NCBI GenBank assembly: GCA_036250225.1 | Contig: JAPZLL010000007.1 | Span: 930,001-994,000 of the forward strand | Reading direction: 5' to 3' | Length of the DNA: 64,000 nucleotides | Source: Cercophora sp. LCS_1 | Lineage: Eukaryota; Ascomycota; Sordariomycetes; Sordariales; Lasiosphaeriaceae | Shown here: positions 56,879-64,000 of the stretch, piece after piece | Layout of the letters: every line of letters starts with the position of its first letter | Position numbering within the stretch: position 1 is the stretch's first letter | Made by a program: the position numbers and the translations under genes | Notes under the pieces: generated by a model | What the model saw: only the letters and a program-made list of their open reading frames with translations | What the model was told of the DNA's origin: nothing | Databases searched by the model: none

Positions 56879-57701
56879 TCCCCTCCATGGCCTTGATTGC
56901 CACCACGCCGGTGTTTTTCAAACGCAATTTGTATTGTACAAAGAGTCCCGGTTCCCTGCATTTACGGGTTGTTTTTGTTGTTTTTCCTGCTTTTTTACAT
57001 ACATCATTTCCGCGGGATGAGGATGGGGGACAAAAGCCCCATTTCGCGGCGGCGTTTTTGATCGGGTTTCTGGGATGGGAATGGGGAAACGAAATCGGGT
57101 GTTTCTACGGATAACGGCGGCTGTTTCTTCTTTTCCATCAAACGGGACGACATCGCACGAGGGACGGGCACAATGATGCCATGAGTGCAACGCAGCTTGT
57201 AAGCTAGCAACGACATACATATGCATCTCCCCGGTATGGGGAAGTAAATCATCGCAAGTACCTATTGGTGAAATGTGAAAATGGAAGGCGCGAAGTCACC
57301 GAGGTTTGGTTATTGATGAACAAGGCAAGCTATACAGCAAGATGACGTAGGCCAATTACGGAGGTACTCTTAATTTTGCTCATCTTTGGTATGGTATTCA
57401 AAATCAAGGAGATCCTGTCCGTGTGGTCGAAAAGGGGTGAAAACATCGCGAAGCTGGGGGGTTAGGGTTGCCATGGCACAGTCCCAACAGCGAGAGCACT
57501 AAGTGCCAATAACCAATTTTCTCATCGCAAAAAAAGTCAAGGCCTTCCAAAAAGTTCAGGACGCCGATACTAGAACAAACCAACCTCGCACTTCCACACG
57601 TCTCGTGTAACCTTTTCTAAGGCCTTTTCCTTTCTTAGATACCCCATTGCGACTTTGACTGGCCTGATTTTCTTTTTCCTGAGTTCGGTCCACCACACAA
57701 G
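56879..57701. other. Spacer and RIX7 promoter, 0.8 kb
   Basis: No gene is seen. A TTAGGGTT telomere-like box lies at 57462-57469, 230 bp before the RIX7 start. Confidence 0.5.
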
Positions 57702-60002
57702 ATGCAGCCCCGACAAGGTCTAAGAAATGGCTTAGACCGTGACATCTACGGCATTGTCATGAAACTGGAAGGCGACCATGAAGATAACGGAGGCGGCAAA
57801 AAAGCCAAATTGACGGTTGGCTCGGTGTACGAAAGCATCAAACGGTCCAATTCGGCCCTGGCACGGCAAAAAAAGAGGCCTCTGGAGGATGCGATTGAGC
57901 GTGTCCTGGAAATTCGCAAGGCCGAGGTCAAAGCCGACGAGGCATTAGATTCAGACGATATGCTGGAAGCTGAGGAAGCGAAAAGGTCAAAAAATACGCC
58001 CCACAGAGACGATTCTTTGCTCAATCGGCAAATAGCAAAGGCGTGGGGTTTCAACAATAAGGGTGTCGATAAGTCTGCAACCACGCCTGGTGACGATATC
58101 GAGATGGCTGGCGTCAATGATGGTGCGCCTGACGGCGTTCCGAATGGTTCGAGGACGCCTGGGGGCTCTGATCGCCAGCCAAGTGGTGAGGCAAGGCCGA
58201 AAAAACGCAAGAGCGACCGGTCCAAGGTTGAGGTCGTGGATCGCACTCCTTCCTCCAACGTTTCCATCCTCGACGTGGCCGGTGTGGACGACGCCTTGGA
58301 TCGCTTACTGCACGAAATCTGGTTTCCTCTTTGTGTGGGCGAGGCGTTCGAAAAGATGGGTTATCGGTATGACAACGGCGTGCTCCTTCACGGCCCCTCT
58401 GGGTGCGGAAAAACCACCCTCGCACATGCCGTCTCGAAAAGCGTAGGCGCCGCTTTTATTCCAGTATCTGCGACCTCCATCATTGGCGGCACGTCCGGCG
58501 AGTCAGAGAAGAACATTCGCGATGTGTTCGATGAGGCCATCAAGGTGGCGCCATGCCTGCTCTTCATCGACGAGATCGACGCCATCGCCGGCAAGCGTGA
58601 CAACGCCAACAAGGGCATGGAGAGCCGTATAGTTTCCGAGATCATGAACGGCATGGACCGCATCAAGCACAACACCACACTCGGCAAGAACGTCGTCGTT
58701 CTCGCTGCCACCAACCGGCCCGAAGCCCTCGATCAGTCCATCCGCCGCCGCTTCTCGACCGAAATCGACATGGGCATGCCCAACGAACGTGCGCGAGAGC
58801 AGATTTTGCGCTCTCTCACCCGTGGTCTTAGCCTCGGCCCGGACGTCGATTTCAAGGAACTCGCCAAGATCACGCCGGGCTACGTGGGCAGTGACCTGCA
58901 ATTCGTCGTCAAAGCGGCCGTGGCCGAGTCCTTCCGCGGCGGTCTCGAGAAACTCATCGACAAAGCCGCTGCCCTGCGCGACCCGATTGATTTTGCTGAC
59001 GTCTCGGATGCCCAGCGCAACTGGCTGCTCCTCGAAGGCCACCGCCGCAACGTCTCCTGGGATGAATCCCGCATCACGGCTGCCCAGTTCCGCGCGGCTG
59101 TCGCTCGTGTGCAGCCGGCTTCCAAGCGCGAGGGCTTCAGCACCATCCCCGACACCAACTGGTCCAACGTTGGTGCCCTCGGCGACGTCCGCAAGAAGCT
59201 CGAGATGTCCATCATCGGGCCAATCAAGAACCCCGAACTCTTCACCAGCGTCGGTATCAAACCTGCGGCGGGTATCCTCCTATGGGGGCCCCCCGGGTGT
59301 GGTAAAACCCTCGTGGCCAAGGCGGTGGCCAATGAATCCAAGGCGAATTTTATATCGATCAAGGGCCCCGAGCTGTTGAACAAGTATGTGGGTGAATCCG
59401 AACGCGCCGTCCGCCAGCTATTCGCCCGCGCAAAATCAAGCGCGCCGTGCATCCTATTCTTCGACGAGATGGACGCACTTGTACCGAAACGCGACGATTC
59501 CCTGAGCGATGCCAGCGCCCGCGTGGTGAACACGCTCCTGACGGAACTCGACGGCGTGGGTGATAGAAGTGGGATTTACGTTATCGGCGCTACTAATCGG
59601 CCTGATATTATTGACGAGGCTATTCGTCGGCCGGGGAGACTGGGCACCAGCATATACGTTGGCCTGCCATCTGCCGAGGATCGTGTGGACATCTTGAGGA
59701 CGCTGTACCGGAATACGATTCGCAACAAGGGCGGTGAGCAGGATATCTCCGAGGAGGTTATCAAGAAGAAGAACGCAGAGCTGGAGAAGGTGGCTCTGGA
59801 CTTACGGTGCACCGGATTCTCTGGTGCGGATCTGGGTAACCTGATGCAGGCGGCCGCGCAGGCGTGCCTGGAGAGGGCGTATCTCAACAGAACGGAGGGC
59901 GCAGGTAGCAAGCCGGTGATTAGCATGGGCGATTGGGAGGTAGCATTGACAGAGGTCAAGCCTAGTGTCAAGGACCCTGAGAAGTATGAGGATATTCGAT
60001 AG
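57702..60002 (+). CDS. rix7: AAA-ATPase RIX7 (NVL type), 60S ribosome biogenesis
   Basis: A single exon encodes 766 residues, starting CACAAG-ATG-CAG. Rix7 is a tandem AAA unfoldase that removes Nsa1 from pre-60S particles in the nucleolus. The N-terminal ~180 residues hold a small helical domain (RDIYGIVMKL), acidic stretches and an NLS-like RPKKRKSDRSK. AAA1 has Walker A GPSGCGKTT (about residue 231) and Walker B LLFIDEID (about 286). AAA2 has GPPGCGKT (about 528) and ILFFDEMD (about 584), then a second region of homology GATNRPDIID and arginine fingers RRPGRLG. Both Walker B Glu residues are present, so both rings look active. The C-terminus ends DPEKYEDIR. Confidence 0.95.
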   Translation: MQPRQGLRNGLDRDIYGIVMKLEGDHEDNGGGKKAKLTVGSVYESIKRSNSALARQKKRPLEDAIERVLEIRKAEVKADEALDSDDMLEAEEAKRSKNTPHRDDSLLNRQIAKAWGFNNKGVDKSATTPGDDIEMAGVNDGAPDGVPNGSRTPGGSDRQPSGEARPKKRKSDRSKVEVVDRTPSSNVSILDVAGVDDALDRLLHEIWFPLCVGEAFEKMGYRYDNGVLLHGPSGCGKTTLAHAVSKSVGAAFIPVSATSIIGGTSGESEKNIRDVFDEAIKVAPCLLFIDEIDAIAGKRDNANKGMESRIVSEIMNGMDRIKHNTTLGKNVVVLAATNRPEALDQSIRRRFSTEIDMGMPNERAREQILRSLTRGLSLGPDVDFKELAKITPGYVGSDLQFVVKAAVAESFRGGLEKLIDKAAALRDPIDFADVSDAQRNWLLLEGHRRNVSWDESRITAAQFRAAVARVQPASKREGFSTIPDTNWSNVGALGDVRKKLEMSIIGPIKNPELFTSVGIKPAAGILLWGPPGCGKTLVAKAVANESKANFISIKGPELLNKYVGESERAVRQLFARAKSSAPCILFFDEMDALVPKRDDSLSDASARVVNTLLTELDGVGDRSGIYVIGATNRPDIIDEAIRRPGRLGTSIYVGLPSAEDRVDILRTLYRNTIRNKGGEQDISEEVIKKKNAELEKVALDLRCTGFSGADLGNLMQAAAQACLERAYLNRTEGAGSKPVISMGDWEVALTEVKPSVKDPEKYEDIR

Positions 60003-61160
60003 GGGGGTGGTATAAGACGTGAGGGGGTTTGTTTTGGGAAGTGAGGCGTTTTCTATGTAAATAGAGGCCTTTGCTTAGGGTTCGTATGCATCATGGAAGG
60101 CTTGCTATGACTCGCTGGGGGTTTCTATGCGTCATAAAAGTGCTAATGCGTCTTATCGAGTACTGTTATGCTTCCTGAGCTGGATGTTATACCTTGCGGT
60201 ATGGCTTTCACGGCCCACCGAGGGCTCTCTAGCCTCATGGAAGAGCTACCATACATTACCAAGGGTTGTTATGCCACGACCCGGTTTCCAAAATCTTGTA
60301 AATAACGTTAGACACCAATAGCAACATGCCAGGCGCCTGGTGTTTTCATGAATAGGTATAAATATGACATGATACACGAGTATTAGAAAATAACCGGGTG
60401 TTGGCGAGGTGTGTGATGTTGGCACTGGAAATCAATTCGGCGTTTGTACGACCTCTTGAGGCGTGGTGGTCACACGTGTCACCTGTTGGGCGTGTGAATG
60501 GGGGTACGTTCTTTGATATTAGGCACTACGCTTTCTAGGAGACGCCCAGCAGAACTCTCCTGCTACCTTGGCTTTCTTTACGGCCCCCTTTCCCAAAAAC
60601 ACGTTCTCGTTGCTCTAGATTTGATGGAAGCAATGCTGTGCTGCACTGGAGGCTGGATGGTATCGGGGTTCATAAGAATGAAATCCCCAGAGCCTTGTGT
60701 CAGAATCGAAACCCCAACATCTACCTAATCTGTCCGAGTCGTCGTGAGCGCCGTCTGGCGGGGTTGGTATGCTGTCAGATGATTATTATAACTTCGTCTA
60801 CTGCTCTCGTCCGGAGCCAACAAAAGACTGTCAATACCTGTCCGTCCAGCTCTCAAGACCGTTCATCTACCAGTCCCTCTCCTAGACCAGACTGCCCAAC
60901 GAAACAAGACAAACCACGAAGCTCATTGACGCCCACGCAGACAAGACCCATTTCAAAGCATCAGAGGAGAGAATATTATTAACCAGTCGTCAAGCACGTG
61001 GTCTAAAGGTCTATGATACAGTAAGAGTTCGTGCCCGTAGCCGCCGGCTGTCTAATGCAAAAGTGCCTTCCCTCTTCCCGTAGTAATACAGCACCAACGC
61101 CCCCTACTCCATGCCCTGCCCACCGTTGTCATCATCAAACCCCAATTTTTTGGTAATGAT
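60003..61160. other. Spacer, 1.15 kb
   Basis: No gene or RNA is supported. It contains a 12-bp perfect palindrome CCAGGCGCCTGG at 60329-60340. Confidence 0.5.
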
Positions 61161-61926
61161 TTATGCGGTAGCCTCCTTGAGGTAGCTATTGTTCATTCCA
61201 TTGTTAGCATACACCACTCAACTGTGATGAGAACAAAAAAAACATACGTAATGAGGTCGTTCCTGTCCTTGTCCTTCTTGAGACCGCCAAAGGCCATCTT
61301 GGTGCCGGGAATGTACTTCTTGGGGTTCTCGAGGTAGTCAAAGAGGGTGCTCTCGTTCCACTCGATTCCCTTCTGCTTGTTGGCGTCGGTGTAGGCAAAG
61401 CCGTCGACGGAGCCGGTCTTGCGGCCGAAGAGGCCGTGGAGGGCGGGGCCGATCTTGTTGCCGCCGCCGGCCTCGAGGGTGTGGCACTGAGCGCAGCGGG
61501 TCTTGAAGAGGTTGGCACCCTTCTTGGAGTCACCTATGGCAGTTGGGCGTTAGTAATCTCGCTAGTTTCAGCAGTTGTAGATATCAAAGGAGAGTTCCGC
61601 TCGGTGCTCCAGCCGCGGAGCGGTCGCGTGATGGGGTGCAATAGGGTTTGCGACAGCCAAGAGGGAAAATGCCGCAGGGGTCGGGTTCGCGACCTGGACG
61701 TGCGGTGAGGGATGCGGATGCGGGATTGCGTTGGATAACGCGTGGATATCGAGGGGGAAGACGACCTGCGGTCGAGAGAGCGGTTCTCGGTGTCGTGGGA
61801 TCATAGTTTGGAGGCCCAATGGCTCGGAACAGGTGGCGGAATGGTGTTTTCGCAAAGGGGGTGGTGCCATGTGCCTCGGAACATCAGGAACAAGGAATGA
61901 CGCAACGTACCGGCCTTGAACGGCAT
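61161..61926 (-). CDS. cyc-1: Cytochrome c, three exons
   Basis: This is the soluble electron carrier between complexes III and IV. Exons 61911-61926 (16 nt, MPFKA), 61248-61533 and 61161-61185 give 108 residues, the standard fungal length. The heme attachment site is CAQCH in FKTRCAQCHTLE. The conserved GPALHGLFGRKTG and the axial-Met loop YIPGTKMAFGGLKK are both present. The last exon adds only YLKEATA. Intron 1 is 377 nt, long for this window, and intron 2 is 62 nt. A CCAATCAG box lies 292-300 bp upstream at 62218-62225. Confidence 0.98.
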
Positions 61927-62217
61927 TTTGACTGATTGACGTGGTTGATGTGACGTGTAAAAAAGTAAGTCGAGTGAGGATATGCGTCTCTAGGGAGAGG
62001 CTAGTGTGTGCTTTGGTGGTTGAGGGTCGTGGGTTGAGGAAAGTCAAAAAAGTTGGAATGGGAACGAGGAAAAAATCCAAGCTTAATGACTGTTGGCCAA
62101 ACCGAAGAGCCGGAATTATTTTTTTCTTGCAGGGAGCACCTCAGTTGAATGACCTCCGCCAAGCCCCAAATCAGTCGTCTGGTGCCACAGATGGGGCTTG
62201 ACGAGGCGGGGGATCAC

Positions 62218-62225
62218 CCAATCAG
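62218..62225. promoter_or_regulatory. CCAATCAG box between cyc-1 and the Mrx11-like gene
   Basis: CCAATCAG on the plus strand is in the 598-bp divergent promoter region. It is identical to the box upstream of nuo78 and is a candidate HAP-complex site for one or both mitochondrial genes. Confidence 0.5.
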
Positions 62226-62524
62226 ATGGAACAAAATGGTCAGTGGTGATGGCCGCTCGCGGGCAAAGTCGGAATTGGCCGCCATGACGGCAATGCCGAG
62301 CCCCTCCGAAGCGCGCTGATTAGGTAACGCCCGGCGCCCCCTGCATCACCAGCCACAAGTCTGGGCAACGGCTCCGTTTTTTTTCTTCTGTTTTGCTCCC
62401 CTTTGAGCCGCAACAGGAGGCTCGACCCCACGGATTCCCGCTCCGCCGGCCGAGCTCCCATTCGTCAGGGGCGTCCAAGAATTTCGATGAAGCGAGATTT
62501 TTCAGATCGGCCGTAACCAGCACA

Positions 62525-63318
62525 ATGGCGACCACAACCACCGTCCCGCGGTTTCTGCTGCCGCAGTCGGGCTTGATATGGCGAGGAATCGCTAGAACGA
62601 CGAGAACCGGCCGAGTGCACATCCGCTTCGCATCTACGAAACCTCCCGCATCCGGGCCCCGCGTGCTCGAAAAGCCGGAGCGCTTCAACCCGCCCTCCCA
62701 CGGCTCCAGGCTCCCCCGGAAGGGTGGCCCCAAGCATTATGGCGGTGATCTCAGTCAGGAGGAGGTGGCTGCGCAGACCCGGAAGGAGTACCCCGGCATG
62801 ATGGCGCCCGTGGGTTCTTTGGCATACCGCATTATCTCTAGCAAATGGATTCACCTGACCATCACTCTGGTGAGTAACTATGTCCATGTGCTCCTGTGCT
62901 ACTGGTTAACATGCAGAAGGGGACCCTTACGAGCTTGGCTCTCTGGAGCTGGAGTATGAACCTCAAGCGTAACTCGCCGTTTGCCGATATGATTCCTCCG
63001 GGGAAAGACTTCCTCTACCACCCCTTTAGCTCCCTCCGCACGCTGTTCGAAGTCATTCGTCTCGACGAGCTGCGCACGTCGGCCATCGTTGCTGAGAAGC
63101 GAGAGCGAGAGGTCTCGGACGTGGGAAAGCGGCAGAGGTATAGGACAGCCCACGGTCTGCCCCGTGAACAGGGTATCGAGAGTCTCTTTGGGCTTGGAAA
63201 AGAGGAGAATCCCGCGCCGGTTGCGCCGGAAGCTGTGTCAGTAGATGGAGCCGCTGCGGTCGTGGCAGCAACGGAGGAACCATCAGCGCCGAGAAAGAAA
63301 TTCCTGGGTATCTTCTAA
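62525..63318 (+). CDS. Mitochondrial inner-membrane-type protein, possibly Mrx11-like, two exons
   Basis: Exons 62525-62869 and 62917-63318 give 248 residues. The N-terminus is a basic presequence (RFLLPQSGLIWRGIARTTRTGR). A conserved-looking block follows (NPPSHGSRLPRKGGPKHYGGD, EYPGMMAPVGSLAYR). One weak membrane segment surrounds the splice point (SKWIHLTITLKGTLTSLALWSW). After it comes SPFADMIPPGKDFLYHPF and a charged C-terminal region. The order HG-LPRHYGGD..YP-MMPPVGS..SPF recalls yeast Ypl041c/Mrx11, a mitochondrial ribosome-associated membrane protein, but this is from memory. The junction could equally use GAAG three bases later, dropping one Lys. It shares a promoter region with cyc-1. 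Confidence 0.65.
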
Positions 63319-63410
63319 TCTGTACACTACCATCCCTCGGGCGCCCTTAAATGCAAGCCCCATTTAGACCCATCCCTTTTGTAAACCGTGACCCATGTGA
63401 GACCTTTTGT

Positions 63411-64000
63411 CTATGCCAGATCAACCGCCTCGAGCGCATCAAGCACCTCATCCGCCACGCCGCCCTTCTCCAACACCTTTTGCACCAGCTCCGCCATGAT
63501 CAACGGCTTCGAGCCACCCCTGGGCGCCTTCCACACCCCCTCCACGCTCTCCGCCTCTGCTGTCCTCGCCTCCGGTTGCTTCTGCTGCGCAGTCCCATAA
63601 GCCGCATTCGACGCATTTGGCACACCAGGCGACGTCAGCCTACTCGGGGGATCGATCGTCCGAACCGCCAACAACCTCAACGCCCTGCCATTCCCATCCA
63701 TATCAGCATCATTCCCGCCCTTGTTCTTTGCCTCGCCAACCGAAACAGCCAGCGCGACATCCGCAACCGCCAACTCCTCCTTGGCCGGGTCAAAAATGAT
63801 ATTATTCCCCACCGCCATAACCAGTAACGTAACCGGCGGTCGCGCAACAACCTTGCCCCCCTTCCTAGGGAACAACCACGTCGCGCTCGCCCAATCGTCG
63901 TCGAAAAACGGATCCTCGTCTCCTTCACTCTTGACCCTCGGCAGGCGCGTACTCAGCAGCGCAAGATGCGTCGTCAACGACAACAGCGGAAGCGGATACG
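63411..64000 (-). CDS. rrp42: Exosome subunit RRP42 (RNase PH-like), C-terminal part, runs off right edge
   Basis: The frame is open from base 64000 to a stop at 63411, so the N-terminal part lies outside the window. Rrp42 is one of six RNase PH-type ring subunits of the RNA exosome, which degrades and trims RNA. Family phrases include LPLLSLTTHLALLSTRLPRV, DPFFDDDW and VTLLVMAVGNNIIFDPAKEEL. Near the C-terminus RTIDPPSRLTSPGVPN and GVWKAPRGGSKPLI resemble the fungal proteins. The acidic insert after AVSVGEAKNKGGNDADMDGNG is less conserved. The eukaryotic ring subunits lack the phosphorolytic site, so it is structural. Confidence 0.88.
   Translation of the reverse strand, partial: YPLPLLSLTTHLALLSTRLPRVKSEGDEDPFFDDDWASATWLFPRKGGKVVARPPVTLLVMAVGNNIIFDPAKEELAVADVALAVSVGEAKNKGGNDADMDGNGRALRLLAVRTIDPPSRLTSPGVPNASNAAYGTAQQKQPEARTAEAESVEGVWKAPRGGSKPLIMAELVQKVLEKGGVADEVLDALEAVDLA

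Overview
The window is nuclear DNA of a filamentous ascomycete. A member of the Sordariomycetes, in or near the Sordariales, is most likely. The evidence is many short introns (about 44-80 nt, GTRNGT donors, CTAAC-type branch sites, YAG acceptors), CA(A/C)ATG start contexts, and housekeeping proteins that read very close to what I recall of Neurospora-type sequences (complex I NUO78, cytochrome c, NOP58, PRP43). There is no operon structure. Genes lie on both strands with 0.3-2.6 kb spacers. I found no tRNA, rRNA, transposon, CRISPR array or viral gene.

Layout. 0-6.1 kb: a truncated mitochondrial protein (possibly a PP2C), a candidate peroxin (KPWE motif), complex I 75/78 kDa subunit, and an unknown conserved-looking protein with an acidic repeat frame behind it. 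6.1-11 kb: a gene-poor accessory stretch with three small charged or disordered orphan proteins. 11.6-19.5 kb: a membrane histidine-phosphatase-like protein with an altered active site, a single-pass membrane protein, and a fungal ubiquitin-like-domain gene carrying an apparent 1-nt frameshift. 20.5-30.1 kb: SmF, PRMT5, PRP43 and an RTP1-type HEAT protein. 32.7-36.5 kb: O6-methylguanine methyltransferase, then the most striking gene of the window, a 12-module Cys/His protein. 36.7-44.3 kb: RS-HUB1 fusion, NOP58, V-ATPase subunit d, mitochondrial uS15, cytosolic uS2 (RPS0). 44.9-54.3 kb: F-box-like protein with an Asp/Glu/Gly tract, MFS sugar transporter, unknown membrane protein, small LYR-like protein. 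55.6-64 kb: mitochondrial carrier, RIX7, cytochrome c, a mitochondrial membrane protein, and the C-terminal part of RRP42 at the right edge.

Functional themes. RNA processing and ribosome biogenesis are over-represented: SmF, PRP43, HUB1, NOP58, RIX7, RRP42, RPS0. Mitochondrial functions are the second theme: NUO78, cytochrome c, uS15m, a carrier and the Mrx11-like protein. Several genes are divergently paired over short shared promoters: NOP58/VMA6, uS15m/RPS0, cyc-1/Mrx11-like, PRMT5/PRP43. The respiratory genes nuo78 and cyc-1 both have a CCAATCAG box upstream.

The best candidate for something undescribed is at 34408-36450. Twelve C-x4-C...C-x2-H modules are each closed by a histidine, and in ten of twelve modules that histidine codon is split at the same place by a phase-1 intron. 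The internal exons are therefore symmetric, interchangeable cassettes.
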